A stretch of 64,000 bases of DNA from Saprospiraceae bacterium (GCA_020631135.1 JAHDHU010000003.1:8717-72716), one strand, 5' to 3'. Shown: positions 51,888 through 61,949, counted from the first letter of the stretch. The notes: generated by a model from the letters alone, not told the origin. Program-made: numbers and translations.

Positions 51888-54800
51888 TCATTGGTCTTGA
51901 ATTTCTTCCATAAGATCAATTTCGTACTCACCATTGAAAACATAATCGTCTCTTACAAAATTGCACCAGTAGCAACGTTCGTCTTCACACAATGAATTGA
52001 ATTTGTGATTTTGGATATTATCCCATGTTTCCAAAATTTGTTCACCTACTGTTTCTAAATGAATAGGTTTGACTACGATTTTTTCCTTTGCAAATTCTTC
52101 TGAATTTCTTTTGGGCTCAACAAAATCCATTTCACCAGAAACCATATTCCAGTTGTGTTTTTTATCACTATCTAAGAGCAATTTATAGAACACAATTTGT
52201 CTCCAATAATCTCCACCCAAGACGTTTTTAGCATTAGGTTCTTTTAACCTACTATTGGCACCTTGCTTGAAAGCATTCCCCGTTTTATAATCTACTACAT
52301 TGACATGATCTTTAAATACCTCAACCTTATCCAAAACACCCTTTATCGGTACTCCCTTATATTCGGCATGATCAATTTTTTCTTCTAAAAAATATTTCAC
52401 GTTCTCACTTCTCAATTTTAAATTCTTATTGTGATACTTTGACAATACCTCATTACCATAAGCCAATAATTCTTTAAACTCTTTATCCGTAAAATGGGAT
52501 TTATAGTAATTCATTGCGTTGCCAAAGTAGTTTAAGAGCTCCGCTTCATTGGGCTTTTTATCAAGCTTAATATCTTCGAAAAATTCTTGCAACGCTTGAT
52601 GGACCGCACTACCAAATCCCATGTGTTTACTCCTTGCCGATGGTACACGTAAAATGGTTTCAAAATAAAAAGTCATGGGACATTTTAAATACTTGCTAAG
52701 ATTGGTTACACTCATTTTAAAATTCTTGAGTGATTTGTCTATGAGGTCATGATCAATAAGATGAATCTCTTTACTTTGATTCAACATATTTAAAAACTGA
52801 AACTCATTGATTTCACTTTCACTCACTTGCCCCTCTGTAATCTGCAATTCGGATACGGCGATTATTTCGTCCACAAACTGACTTTTACTCAAGTCTTTCT
52901 CATTTTCCGATTTTAAGGCAAACGAAATTTCTAAATTTGATTCGGCTCTAGTCATGGCGACAAAAAACAATCTCCTTTCATCTTCAACATTTCCTTCAAC
53001 ATCAGAATTTACATTGGTTGGATATGAATAATTATACCTATTGCCTTTGTTTTTATCCCAAACATTTTTCGTACAACCTATCATAAATACATGTTCAAAT
53101 TCCAAACCTTTTGAAGAATGCGCTGTGATAAAATTGACTCCTGATTTAGAATGGACCACTTTGTTTATTTCCATCGGAATTTCCGCCGATTTCATTTTTA
53201 CAATATTGTCCAAAAATTCTTTTAGCGTGATATCTGGTTTTTTAGCGCTGTCCTCTTTGATAATGTCAAACATGGTACTTACAATTTGAAGAAGCCAAGT
53301 TTTATCCTCACTGTTTAAAACACTTTGCAAAATATAGCCTTCGTTTAATATGACTCCATATAAACTCTGTAAAGTTAAATTGGCAATATCTGCAACCCAC
53401 TTGTTGATCAAATCATCAAGGTGTAATAACTCTTTAGAAGAGCCGATACCAATTTTTTTCAATAATTCCTTATCACCAATTATGTCTCTCCATTTTAAAC
53501 CTCTTTCAGTGCTAGGAGCTTTTTTATAAATTGCGATTTTTGCGATATCTCTCGCGTTGATATTAAAGAAGTGATAATGCATGATTTCAAATAATCGCAC
53601 TTCTTCGCTATTTGGTTTATCATATTCTGATTGGATGTAAAATAGAATATTGAGAATGTTTTTAACCAAAGGCAATTTTAGAATATCGATCTTTTTCTTG
53701 ATATTGATCGGTATCTTTTTTTTCTCTAAAACCTCTACAAGCTTTTCTGCCTGACGATGATTTCGATACATCACAGCAACTTTTGAAAGATCAAATCCAT
53801 CTTTATGTAATGTCTCGATTTTGGCGACAATTGCAGCTTGCTCATGTGTTGTATTTGCGTATTGCATTAATTTGGGTGCAATATTTAAATCTTTTAGTTT
53901 GCCAGCAGCAATTAAGTTTTTCTCAACAAAAACGTCATCGTCTTTGACAATTCTCTCTAAGTTTAAATCTATCAATTCCGAAGCAGCATCTAAAATAACT
54001 TGAGAAGAACGATAGTTTTTTTCGAGTATAACTATCTGAGGAGAATAGCTGTCCTTAAATTCTCGAATGTTATTTAGGTTGGCTCCTTGAAATTTATAAA
54101 TCGCTTGATCATCATCACCAACGACAAAAACATTCGGAGCAAGATCCATAAAATTGATAAGCTGATATAAAAGCTCATTTTGCGCACCGTTGGTATCTTG
54201 ATATTCATCCACCAAAAAATAGTGATAGCGCTCTTGATATTTTGATAAAATCTCATCACTATTTTTAAAAGCATCCACGACCCATAAAATCATATCCGCA
54301 AAATCATATCGACCCTTTTTATCCATGATTTTTTTGTACTCTTCAAAGAGAGATGACGCCGCTTTCAATTCATCAAACTTTTTGAGAAATTCATCAAATT
54401 TGTCATCACGAAAATCACCTTTGACATAAGTTTTTCCTTGTTTGGTTGTAGTCTTTCGTTTGCACAAAAACTCATCACTATCCTTTTTTTCTTCTAGAAA
54501 AAGATCAATACGTTTCTCTAATTCTTCAGAGTTTAAATTTTCTCTTTTCATCATCGCAAAAAGATTTTCTAATCTTTTTGCTTCGAATCTGGGATCACCT
54601 TTGGGTCGTTTTAATAAGTGATTGATAGGGAGGGCATCCATAATTTCATCAAAAACATCAATTTTTTCTAGATCACTTAATTGATCTAGTTTTCTGTAAT
54701 TTCCAAAATGCCCTAAGTTTTCTTGAATGACCTGGTTACAAAATCCATGAAAAGTATGAATATGGACCTTATGCCCTTCAGGTCCTATAATTTTAACTAA

Positions 54801-55058
54801 TCTTTCGCGCATAGCCACGGTGGCAGCATCAGTAAAAGTCAAACACAAAATGTTGTGGGCACTAACGTCTTGTTGTTCCAAAATTTTACCGATCCTAACT
54901 GCTAGGATTTGAGTTTTACCGGTACCAGGTCCTGCTATTACCATTACTGGTCCTTCGATCAAATCAACTGCTTGTCGTTGCTCTTTGTTGAGCATATCAT
55001 AAGCAGCGTTAAAATTTGACTGAAACTTTTCTCTCAATGAAATTTGATTCGATGCCAT
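51888..55058 (-). CDS. UvrD-like helicase fused to a PD-(D/E)XK nuclease with Fe-S cluster motif
   Basis: A 1056-residue single-chain helicase-nuclease. Helicase motifs: Walker A GPGTGKT (43-49), Walker B/II VDEYQDTN (about 282), GDDDQAIYKFQG, NYRS and HSSKGLEFEHVF (about 640). The C-terminal nuclease domain has G-LDKVE-x-VNVVDYKTG (about 900-923), the PD-(D/E)XK core. Cys in YLKCPMTFYF (about residue 791) and a C-terminal cluster CEDERCYWC (about 1024-1034; C-X4-C-X2-C) match the four-cysteine Fe-S clasp of AddB/Cas4 nucleases. It should unwind and resect double-strand breaks, like AddAB or RecBCD, but in one polypeptide. It is monocistronic. Confidence 0.9.
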   Translation of the reverse strand: MASNQISLREKFQSNFNAAYDMLNKEQRQAVDLIEGPVMVIAGPGTGKTQILAVRIGKILEQQDVSAHNILCLTFTDAATVAMRERLVKIIGPEGHKVHIHTFHGFCNQVIQENLGHFGNYRKLDQLSDLEKIDVFDEIMDALPINHLLKRPKGDPRFEAKRLENLFAMMKRENLNSEELEKRIDLFLEEKKDSDEFLCKRKTTTKQGKTYVKGDFRDDKFDEFLKKFDELKAASSLFEEYKKIMDKKGRYDFADMILWVVDAFKNSDEILSKYQERYHYFLVDEYQDTNGAQNELLYQLINFMDLAPNVFVVGDDDQAIYKFQGANLNNIREFKDSYSPQIVILEKNYRSSQVILDAASELIDLNLERIVKDDDVFVEKNLIAAGKLKDLNIAPKLMQYANTTHEQAAIVAKIETLHKDGFDLSKVAVMYRNHRQAEKLVEVLEKKKIPINIKKKIDILKLPLVKNILNILFYIQSEYDKPNSEEVRLFEIMHYHFFNINARDIAKIAIYKKAPSTERGLKWRDIIGDKELLKKIGIGSSKELLHLDDLINKWVADIANLTLQSLYGVILNEGYILQSVLNSEDKTWLLQIVSTMFDIIKEDSAKKPDITLKEFLDNIVKMKSAEIPMEINKVVHSKSGVNFITAHSSKGLEFEHVFMIGCTKNVWDKNKGNRYNYSYPTNVNSDVEGNVEDERRLFFVAMTRAESNLEISFALKSENEKDLSKSQFVDEIIAVSELQITEGQVSESEINEFQFLNMLNQSKEIHLIDHDLIDKSLKNFKMSVTNLSKYLKCPMTFYFETILRVPSARSKHMGFGSAVHQALQEFFEDIKLDKKPNEAELLNYFGNAMNYYKSHFTDKEFKELLAYGNEVLSKYHNKNLKLRSENVKYFLEEKIDHAEYKGVPIKGVLDKVEVFKDHVNVVDYKTGNAFKQGANSRLKEPNAKNVLGGDYWRQIVFYKLLLDSDKKHNWNMVSGEMDFVEPKRNSEEFAKEKIVVKPIHLETVGEQILETWDNIQNHKFNSLCEDERCYWCNFVRDDYVFNGEYEIDLMEEIQDQ

Positions 55059-55149
55059 TTGTTAAAGCTTAGTTAAGGTGAAAAAGCAAATTAAACCGTC
55101 AAAGATAACCATAGTCTATTAGGCGTAAATCAATTGTAAATTAAAATAA

Positions 55150-55458
55150 ATGAACATGAAGAAATTAGTAGGAATATTCGCCATCGTAATGTTTGCATTC
55201 ACATTAAGTGCCCAAAAATGTACACTACCAAAAGCTAAAAAAGTAAAGAAAGCTCAAAATGTCAAGATTAAAAGAGGTGTTAATCACGGCACTATAACAT
55301 TGGCCGAAGCGCAAAGAATAAAAGGAAATCAAAGAAGTGTAAATCGGACAGTGAGAAAAGCAACAGCTGATGGTGTGGTCACTAGAAAGGAAAAGGCAGT
55401 TATTGCTCGAAAAAACCATAAAGTAAATCGATCAATTCGAAGAGCAAAGTTTAATTAA
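55150..55458 (+). CDS. Small basic secreted protein with internal repeat
   Basis: A 102-residue protein with signal peptide (start MNMKKLVGIFAIVMFAFTLSAQ). The mature part is very basic and contains two imperfect 30-residue repeats: HGTITLAEAQRIKGNQRSVN then DGVVTRKEKAVIARKNHKVN, each ending in RxxRKA or RSIRRAK. The G-x-(I/V)-T-x-x-E element resembles one turn of an EF-hand-like or dockerin-like calcium site. Function unknown. It diverges from the helicase gene. Confidence 0.72.
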   Translation: MNMKKLVGIFAIVMFAFTLSAQKCTLPKAKKVKKAQNVKIKRGVNHGTITLAEAQRIKGNQRSVNRTVRKATADGVVTRKEKAVIARKNHKVNRSIRRAKFN

Positions 55459-55466
55459 GTTTAAAT

Positions 55467-55493
55467 TCCGCATCATCTAAAAAGTGATGCGGA
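55467..55493. terminator. Inverted repeat between convergent genes, probable terminator
   Basis: TCCGCATCA (55467-55475) pairs with TGATGCGGA (55485-55493), loop about 9 bases. It lies between convergent genes ending at 55458 and 55501. Flanking T runs are weak. Confidence 0.55.
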
Positions 55494-55500
55494 TTACTAT

Positions 55501-56274
55501 TTACAAAGGGATAAGACCGAAAAGATGAAGTATGATGAGAAATACAATAAAAACTAAAAAACGATAAGCATAAAGATCTGCTTTGGGTGATTTCGAAGCA
55601 AATTCGGCCATAAACCATCCTCCTATGGCTTGTCCAATTGCTAATAGTGCACCAATTTTCCAATCAAGCAGACCTTTAGAATGAAAAAACCAAATTATAA
55701 CAAAAGTGTAAAGTCCAACTGAAAATGCTTTAAGGACGTTACTATCCATGATACTATATTTCGATCCAAGGACCAATAAAACCAAAAAATATACACCCAT
55801 TCCCATTTGAATAAAACCCCCATAAAAACCAAGGCACAAAAACAAGGGTACTGTGATCCATCTTGGCCATCCATTTTCAATTTGTGTTTGTATCAACCAC
55901 CTTTTTGGTTTTATTAAAATGATTAGAAATATAAGTACCATTAAATACTTAAAAACCAATTTAAATTGATCATTTGATATTATAGTAGCAACATAAACAC
56001 CAGCTAAGGCACCAATGAAAATTGGAATGATGATGTGCCAACTTCTCCAAACTATTGGAAATTTTCCGTTGCGATAAAAAGAAGAACTACTCGTAATACT
56101 TTGAGCGATTACTCCAATCCGATTGGTACCATTAGCAACATTCGCCGGAAGTCCAACTACCTCAGTTAAGATGCTTAAGGTAATAGCAGAACCAGAACCA
56201 ACCATGGTATTTATTCCACCTGCTATAAAACCACCAACGATGCAAATTGCTATTTGATATAAGTCAAGCTCCAT
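55501..56274 (-). CDS. Sulfite exporter TauE/SafE family permease
   Basis: A 257-residue inner membrane protein with about eight helices. The repeated element with GGFIAGGINTMVGSGSAITLSIL near the N-terminus and FYGGFIQMGMGVYFLVLLVL near residue 145 is the internal repeat of the TauE/SafE family, and GQAIGGWFMAEFASK (about 215) is a further family element. Members move sulfite, sulfoacetate or related anions. The methylmalonyl-CoA epimerase gene ends 16 bases upstream on the same strand. Confidence 0.9.
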   Translation of the reverse strand: MELDLYQIAICIVGGFIAGGINTMVGSGSAITLSILTEVVGLPANVANGTNRIGVIAQSITSSSSFYRNGKFPIVWRSWHIIIPIFIGALAGVYVATIISNDQFKLVFKYLMVLIFLIILIKPKRWLIQTQIENGWPRWITVPLFLCLGFYGGFIQMGMGVYFLVLLVLGSKYSIMDSNVLKAFSVGLYTFVIIWFFHSKGLLDWKIGALLAIGQAIGGWFMAEFASKSPKADLYAYRFLVFIVFLIILHLFGLIPL

Positions 56275-56289
56275 AGATAATACTTTCTC

Positions 56290-56691
56290 TTAAGATGTTA
56301 TCTCTTGACACAACTCAATGAGTACTCCACCAGCTGTTTTGGGGTGCACAAAACAAACCAATTTATTATCTGCGCCTCTCTTCGGTTCTTCACTCAAAAG
56401 TTGAAAGCCTTCCGATTTCAGGCGTTTCATTTCTTCCCTTATATCCATTACATCAAATGCAATGTGATGAATACCTTCCCCCCTTTTTTCTACAAATTTA
56501 GATATGGCATCATTTCCTAATCCTGCAACAAGTTCAATTTTATTCGGTCCTGACCGAAAAAAGGATGTCATTACATTTTCAGAACTTACTTCTTCTTCTT
56601 TATAAGGTTTAACACCCAAAAGCTTTTCAAACAGTTCATTCGATTTTTGGATATCCTTAACGGCAATGCCAATGTGTTCTATTTTTTTCAT
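56290..56691 (-). CDS. mce: Methylmalonyl-CoA epimerase
   Basis: A 133-residue VOC-fold enzyme that interconverts (R)- and (S)-methylmalonyl-CoA in propionate and odd-chain metabolism. Two VOC units are seen; metal ligands are in IEHIGIAV (His5), GIHHIAFDV (His about 78) and the final GVLIELCQE (Glu about 128). The acid FRSGPNKIELV fits the catalytic Glu of this family. It is upstream of the TauE-type gene. Confidence 0.92.
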   Translation of the reverse strand: MKKIEHIGIAVKDIQKSNELFEKLLGVKPYKEEEVSSENVMTSFFRSGPNKIELVAGLGNDAISKFVEKRGEGIHHIAFDVMDIREEMKRLKSEGFQLLSEEPKRGADNKLVCFVHPKTAGGVLIELCQEITS

Positions 56692-56708
56692 AGGTTTTAA
56701 ATATTAAA

Positions 56709-56742
56709 AAAGCCCTGACCCAAATTAATGAATCAGAGCTTT
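56709..56742 (-). terminator. Terminator of mscL
   Basis: AAAGC-x-CTGA (56709-56718) pairs with TCAG-x-GCTTT (56733-56742), one mismatch. On the minus strand it is followed by TTTTTAATAT. It is 23 bases past the mscL stop. Confidence 0.8.
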
Positions 56743-56764
56743 ATAAATGTTTTATAAATGACGA

Positions 56765-57160
56765 TTATTTTCTAACCGCATCACGTATTTCTGCCAATAA
56801 TTCTTGGTCTGCCGTTGGACCTGGATCCGGAGCAGCTCCCATGAATCTTATTTTGGCTTTAGCCAACATAAATAGAACCCAACCAACAATTAATAAATTG
56901 ATAATAGAGTTGAACCAAGAACCATATCTTATTGCATTTTCTGCTTTAGTTACAGTCCCGTCTGCCGCAACTTCAGCAGCTGAAAGTACATGCTTCATAC
57001 TCCCAAAATCAGTTCCGCCTGCAAATTCACCCACAACCGGCATAACAATATCGTTTACAAATCCTGTTACTACAAGACCTACAGCTGCAGCTAAAATTAC
57101 TGCAATGGCAAAATCAATTACATTTCCGGTAAAAATGAATTCTTTAAATTCTTTCCACAT
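56765..57160 (-). CDS. mscL: Large-conductance mechanosensitive channel
   Basis: A 131-residue channel protein of normal length. The N-terminal amphipathic helix WKEFKEFIFTGNVIDFAIAVILAAAVGLVVTGFVNDIVMPVVGEFAG is characteristic, the second helix is NSIINLLIVGWVLFMLAKAKI, and a C-terminal helix LLAEIRDAVRK ends the protein. MscL opens under membrane tension to release solutes during osmotic downshock. A slightly longer periplasmic loop (about 45-85) than in E. coli is seen. Confidence 0.95.
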   Translation of the reverse strand: MWKEFKEFIFTGNVIDFAIAVILAAAVGLVVTGFVNDIVMPVVGEFAGGTDFGSMKHVLSAAEVAADGTVTKAENAIRYGSWFNSIINLLIVGWVLFMLAKAKIRFMGAAPDPGPTADQELLAEIRDAVRK

Positions 57161-57255
57161 AGTGTTTTCGTTTTTTAATTAATAATACTGTGTAATCAGT
57201 AATTGAGACATGAAAGATATGAAAAAGGTACATATATGTAATTATTGTATATAAA

Positions 57256-57284
57256 AAAACCCCAATGAAAAACATCGGGGTTTT
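57256..57284 (-). terminator. Terminator of the aconitase gene
   Basis: AAAACCCC-x-ATG (57256-57267) pairs with CAT-x-GGGGTTTT (57273-57284), loop 5 bases, followed on the minus strand by TTTATATACAAT. The aconitase stop is 27 bases upstream. Confidence 0.85.
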
Positions 57285-57310
57285 AATAATTAACTTTGAC
57301 ATTTTTGACT

Positions 57311-59581
57311 TTAAGCCAGTGCTTCTCTGATCTTATTAAGTGCAGATCCGGCACGCACCCAATCAATCTGGGCTTGGTTGTACGAATGACTTACTTGAAA
57401 CTCATCATTGGTCCCATCATGATGATCTAATCTGATGGTTAAATTTTTACCCGGTGCCATTTGATCAAAATCTGGAATTGAAACTATATCATCTTGTCTT
57501 ACTTTATCATAATCAGATTTATCTACAAAGGTCAATGCAAGCATTCCTTGCTTTTTTAAATTCGTTTCGTGGATACGTGCGAAAGATTTTACGATCACAG
57601 CATTTACCCCTAAAAATCGAGGCTCCATAGCTGCATGCTCTCTTGAAGATCCTTCACCGAGATTTTCCTCTCCAAAAACTACTGTTCCAATTCCTTTAGC
57701 CTGATAAGCTTTGGCAGAATCCGGAACAGGTACATAATCGTTAGTTACGTAATTTAAAACCGAATTGGCTTTATCATTAAAATAGTTGATGGCACCAGTA
57801 TAACAGTTTTCTGAAATATTTTGTAAGTGACCTCTATAGGTCAACCAGGGTCCGGCCATCGAAATGTGATCAGTAGTACATTTACCTTTTACTTTAATCA
57901 AAACCCTCATATCTGTCATTTGATCTTGAGTAATCGGCTTAAAAGGAGTCAATAACTGTAAACGATCAGAATTAGGATCCACCTTTACTTCTACTCCACT
58001 TCCATCCTCTGCAGGAGCATTATAACCTCTGTCTACCACATCAAATCCATTCGGAGGCAATTCAAAACCAGTGGGCTCATCGAGTTTAACTTGTTCTCCT
58101 TTGTCATTGGTTAAAGTATCTGTAGCTGGATTAAAATCCAATCTTCCAGCAATCGCAATAGCTGCAACCATTTCTGGTGAAGCAACAAAGGCATGAGTAT
58201 TGGGATTTCCGTCCGCTCTTTTCGAAAAGTTTCGATTAAAAGAGTGTATGATGCTGTTTTTCGGTGCATTCATAGGATCGTTATACCTTGCCCATTGACC
58301 AATACATGGCCCACATGCGTTGGTAAATATCGTTGCATTGAGATCTTCAAATATTTTTAAAATCCCATCTCGTTCTGTGGTATACCTCACTTGCTCACTA
58401 CCTGGATTTATACCAAATTCTGCTTTGGTAGTCAATCCTTTATCCACCGCTTGTTTCGCAATCGAAGCTGCCCTCGACAAATCTTCATATGAAGAATTGG
58501 TACAAGATCCAATTAGTCCCCATTCAATATCTAATGGCCATTCATTTTCAGTTGCTCTTTCAGTCATCTGAGATCCAGCCTGAGTAGAAAGATCTGGAGT
58601 AAATGGTCCGTTGATAAGGGGTTTTAGTTCGGAAAGATTTATCTCTATTACTTGATCAAAATACTTATCAGGATCCGCATAACATTCCGCGTCTGCGGTT
58701 AAGTGTTCTTTAATCTCATTTGCTGCGTCTGCAATGTCAGCTCGATCTGTTGCTCTCAAGTATCTATCCATACTGTCATCATATCCAAATGTTGAGGTGG
58801 TTGCACCAATCTCTGCACCCATGTTACAAATCGTACCTTTTCCTGTACAAGACATACCAATTGCTCCTTCACCAAAATATTCGACAATGGCACCAGTCCC
58901 TCCTTTAACGGTAAGTATATCCGCTACTTTAAGTATAACATCTTTAGGTGAAGACCAGCCAGATAGTTTACCAGTTAATTTTACGCCAATCAATTTTGGA
59001 TTTTTTAATTCCCATGGCATCCCAGCCATTACATCTACGGCATCTGCTCCTCCAACTCCAATTGCAACCATTCCCAATCCACCAGCATTTACCGTATGAC
59101 TATCAGTCCCGATCATCATTCCTCCTGGAAACGCATAATTCTCAAGTACGACTTGGTGGATAATACCAGCACCTGGTTTCCAAAAGCCGATTCCATATTT
59201 ATCCGAAACAGATTCTAAAAAATTAAAGACCTCATTACTGGTATTGATCGCATTCTGTAAATCTTCATCTGCTCCGATTTTAGCTTGTATCAAGTGATCA
59301 CAATGCACAGTCGAAGGAACCGCAACTTTTGATTTACCGGCCATCATAAATTGCAGCAAGGCCATTTGGGCAGTGGCATCTTGCATGGCAACTCTATCTG
59401 GCGAATAAAAAACATAATCTTTTCCTCTGCTATAATTCTGAATTGGACTTTCTGGGTGAAGGTGTGAATAAAGAATCTTTTCAGCGAGGGTTAAAGGTCT
59501 ATTCAGCTTTTCTCGTATTGCTTGAATTTTTCCCGGTAACGCCGCGTAGTGCGCTTTAATCATGTCTATATCAAATGCCAT
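57311..59581 (-). CDS. acnA: Aconitate hydratase, mitochondrial type
   Basis: A 756-residue TCA-cycle enzyme that interconverts citrate and isocitrate. Three cysteines for the [4Fe-4S] cluster are seen: GSCTNSS (about residue 357) and [10 protein letters not shown] (about 423). Further elements: [37 protein letters not shown], and the swivel domain with [15 protein letters not shown] and [17 protein letters not shown]. The ATG at 59581 is favoured over a GTG at 59587. The length and layout follow the mitochondrial/AcnM clade rather than bacterial AcnA or AcnB. A -7 promoter element lies 37 bases upstream. Confidence 0.93.
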   Translation of the reverse strand: MAFDIDMIKAHYAALPGKIQAIREKLNRPLTLAEKILYSHLHPESPIQNYSRGKDYVFYSPDRVAMQDATAQMALLQFMMAGKSKVAVPSTVHCDHLIQAKIGADEDLQNAINTSNEVFNFLESVSDKYGIGFWKPGAGIIHQVVLENYAFPGGMMIGTDSHTVNAGGLGMVAIGVGGADAVDVMAGMPWELKNPKLIGVKLTGKLSGWSSPKDVILKVADILTVKGGTGAIVEYFGEGAIGMSCTGKGTICNMGAEIGATTSTFGYDDSMDRYLRATDRADIADAANEIKEHLTADAECYADPDKYFDQVIEINLSELKPLINGPFTPDLSTQAGSQMTERATENEWPLDIEWGLIGSCTNSSYEDLSRAASIAKQAVDKGLTTKAEFGINPGSEQVRYTTERDGILKIFEDLNATIFTNACGPCIGQWARYNDPMNAPKNSIIHSFNRNFSKRADGNPNTHAFVASPEMVAAIAIAGRLDFNPATDTLTNDKGEQVKLDEPTGFELPPNGFDVVDRGYNAPAEDGSGVEVKVDPNSDRLQLLTPFKPITQDQMTDMRVLIKVKGKCTTDHISMAGPWLTYRGHLQNISENCYTGAINYFNDKANSVLNYVTNDYVPVPDSAKAYQAKGIGTVVFGEENLGEGSSREHAAMEPRFLGVNAVIVKSFARIHETNLKKQGMLALTFVDKSDYDKVRQDDIVSIPDFDQMAPGKNLTIRLDHHDGTNDEFQVSHSYNQAQIDWVRAGSALNKIREALA

Positions 59582-59617
59582 ATACACTAAATTTTATGTT
59601 GTTTAATATTGGGACTG

Positions 59618-59625
59618 CAAAAATA
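59618..59625 (-). promoter_or_regulatory. Candidate -7 element TATTTTTG for the aconitase gene
   Basis: An exact TAnnTTTG match on the minus strand, 37 bases before the ATG at 59581; the predicted leader is about 30 bases. Confidence 0.45.
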
Positions 59626-59739
59626 CGATTAAAGGTTCTTCTTTGACCCCATTTTATGCCATTCGGCGAATAAAAAACAGATTTTTTTAAAAAATTTAAA
59701 TGCCCTTGTAATTTTTTGCATTTTTTAGGTACTAATTCA

Positions 59740-60258
59740 ATGAATACAAAAGAGGTGGAAAGAAATCAACTGGATTTAGAAAATGAATTTGTCACTCTCA
59801 TTCAAAGGAATGAAGGGATAATTTATAAGGTCACCGGACTTTACTCAAACACCTTGGAAGAAGAACAAGATCTAAAACAAGAGATCCTGTTGCAAGCTTG
59901 GAAATCGTTTTTACGATTTAGAAAAGATGCAAAATTTTCAACTTGGCTTTACAAACTTTCGTTGAATGTTGCCTTAAATCAATTGAAAAAGCAAAAGCAG
60001 AAAATCAATACTGATTATGGAATAATTGCAAACGATCAAATGTTTGAAAAGAATTATGATGATAACCACGAATTACTTTTTTATTTGATTAAACAACTCA
60101 ATGAGGTAGATAGGATGATGATGACACTGTATCTCGAGGGTTATGGTAATCTAGAAATTGCAGAAATTACTGGTATTACTGCCAATAACGTAAATGTAAA
60201 AATTCATAGGATCAAGCAAAACATTATTCAACAATTTAAAAAGCTAAATCATGGTTGA
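59740..60258 (+). CDS. ECF RNA polymerase sigma factor (second)
   Basis: The ATG at 59740 is preferred to a TTG at 59716; the protein has 172 residues. Region 2 reads NEGIIYKVTGLYSNTLEEEQDLKQEILLQAWKSFLRFRKDAKFSTWLYKLSLNVALNQLKKQ; region 4 reads LNEVDRMMMTLYLEGYGNLEIAEITGITANNVNVKIHRIKQNI. Regions are normal in order. The next gene overlaps by 8 bases and codes for a membrane protein, so the two form a sigma/partner pair similar to the one at 44004-45978 but unrelated in the partner. Confidence 0.9.
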   Translation: MNTKEVERNQLDLENEFVTLIQRNEGIIYKVTGLYSNTLEEEQDLKQEILLQAWKSFLRFRKDAKFSTWLYKLSLNVALNQLKKQKQKINTDYGIIANDQMFEKNYDDNHELLFYLIKQLNEVDRMMMTLYLEGYGNLEIAEITGITANNVNVKIHRIKQNIIQQFKKLNHG

Positions 60259-60880
60259 TCAGAGTTACTCAAATTTTGATTTGAAAAAGGTTTGGCAAGA
60301 AATGGCCAAAAAGAAGTTTTTAAATAAAGAAATAGAAAAACAAGAAATTATGGAAGCATTGAGATCAAATTCCCAATCCACGATAGTCAATCTAAAAGCA
60401 GGACTTAGAACAAAATTAAATTGGATTATAGGGTTTATGCTCTTCTTTGGAGCAACCGCAGGACTTGATTGGCTAAAGCCAGGCTCAGACCCAGAGCATT
60501 TATTCTATTTTGGATTTGCTGGATTGTATTTGGCTGGGTTTTTAATAACCTACAGAAAATATCAAAAAATAGATGTTGATCCAATCGATGAGAATTCAAT
60601 TCTTTCAAAACTTAAAATGAACAGGCAAGCAATAAAATCCGTTCTTAATATCGAACGAATCTGGGGAATGATCGCCATGCTTTTTGTATTTATTTACAAG
60701 GTAAATGATTGGGCAAATAAAACACATGATGATCCCAAACATTTGGCTATAACAGTGAGTATCTTCCTATTATTTATTGTGATCTTGGGCTTCATTGCAG
60801 AATTGGCAAATAGAAGACGTTTTGGAAAACAACTCAAAAAACTTGATGAAAACATCATACGCTTGGAAACTTTGAGTTGA
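60251..60880 (+). CDS. Four-helix membrane protein, probable partner of the ECF sigma factor
   Basis: A 209-residue protein. A cytoplasmic head (1-50; FDLKKVWQEMAKKKFLNKEIEKQEIMEALRSNSQS) precedes two membrane helices (about 57-73 and 82-100), a cytoplasmic loop (100-130) and two more (about 136-152 and 165-190). It overlaps the sigma gene by 8 bases. The head and four-helix layout resemble proteins found behind ECF sigma factors in Bacteroidota, probably acting as anti-sigma factors, but no standard zinc anti-sigma motif is seen. Confidence 0.7.
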   Translation: MVDQSYSNFDLKKVWQEMAKKKFLNKEIEKQEIMEALRSNSQSTIVNLKAGLRTKLNWIIGFMLFFGATAGLDWLKPGSDPEHLFYFGFAGLYLAGFLITYRKYQKIDVDPIDENSILSKLKMNRQAIKSVLNIERIWGMIAMLFVFIYKVNDWANKTHDDPKHLAITVSIFLLFIVILGFIAELANRRRFGKQLKKLDENIIRLETLS

Positions 60881-60909
60881 TATGTAAAACTGAAAATCAA
60901 GAAAAAATT

Positions 60910-61917
60910 TTACTCATTTACCACTTCAGGAAACTGAAGTACAAATCTTTTATTATGCTTTAAGATTTTTCGGGTTTGTTCCAAAGCCCGATTCTTATTA
61001 AAAAGAACATTAAAAATATCTTGACGTATCGTTGGACTTTGATAGTAATAGTTGTGATTTCCAAAATCATAACGTTCGTTGTCGTTAAGTAACGAAACAT
61101 CAACCAAACTTACAATGTCAGAAATCTTATTCATTTGTTCGTCTGAAAAACCAGTTAAACCCAATCGCGGTTTTTCACTTATTTCAGATGAGAATGTCAG
61201 GGTTCGATCGGTATTGTGACGATAAACAACGACTTCCCTATTGACCAATGGTAATTTTTCTAAGGCTCCTCCATGCATAAAACATTCTGATTCGATATCC
61301 GGTGCAGCCATAATATGCTTATCGATCATAGGTTGATCAAAAGCTTTAAGTAAATGATCGAATACCCCAAGATAAACTCTATTACCCATCGAATGAGTTA
61401 CAAAAAGAATTCGGGCATCGGGATTTATTTCTTTGGCCATTTTAATGGTTTCCGAAATGATTGATCCATAATAATTGCCAATGTCAATCGCCTTTGGAAT
61501 ACCGGCTAAATAATTATAACCAACATTCCATGTTAGACTTAAATGCATTCCAATGGTGCTGCCTTCTTTATCTACAATCTCTTGTTGAAGAGTCTTATTG
61601 TTTAACCTAACAAAATAACTTCGGTACGCACCAAATCCATGAATGTAAAATAAAATGTCTGGCCTATCGGATGGCAATTGCTTTAAGTTGTCTTGGATAA
61701 ATTTTAATGCCTCCTCTTTAGAATTCTTATTGGATTTAAATTCATCCTTATTAGACTGGATGGTCGCCTCAAAAGAATCATCATAACTAATTTGACCAAC
61801 ATGTAATTCGAAATTTTCTGAATTCTTCCAATCCAGAAAAAGATATGGATTAACTACTTGAGCACTAAGGGTAACAGTGAAAATTAGAAAAGAAACTAAA
61901 AACAGGAATCTATGCAT
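60910..61917 (-). CDS. Secreted alpha/beta hydrolase, DUF900-like
   Basis: A 335-residue predicted exported enzyme. Signal peptide MHRFLFLVSFLIFTVTLSAQ; oxyanion-region strand ILFYIHGFGAYRS (about residue 90); nucleophile elbow FVTHSMGNRV (about residue 175) with Ser; probable Asp in APDIESECF and His in DFGNHNYYY (about 300). The order and the spacing fit DUF900 alpha/beta hydrolases. No T9SS sorting domain is present, so it likely stays periplasmic. Substrate unknown. Confidence 0.8.
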   Translation of the reverse strand: MHRFLFLVSFLIFTVTLSAQVVNPYLFLDWKNSENFELHVGQISYDDSFEATIQSNKDEFKSNKNSKEEALKFIQDNLKQLPSDRPDILFYIHGFGAYRSYFVRLNNKTLQQEIVDKEGSTIGMHLSLTWNVGYNYLAGIPKAIDIGNYYGSIISETIKMAKEINPDARILFVTHSMGNRVYLGVFDHLLKAFDQPMIDKHIMAAPDIESECFMHGGALEKLPLVNREVVVYRHNTDRTLTFSSEISEKPRLGLTGFSDEQMNKISDIVSLVDVSLLNDNERYDFGNHNYYYQSPTIRQDIFNVLFNKNRALEQTRKILKHNKRFVLQFPEVVNE

Positions 61918-61949
61918 ATTCTATAAACGGGAAAAACTGCAATAGGTTA

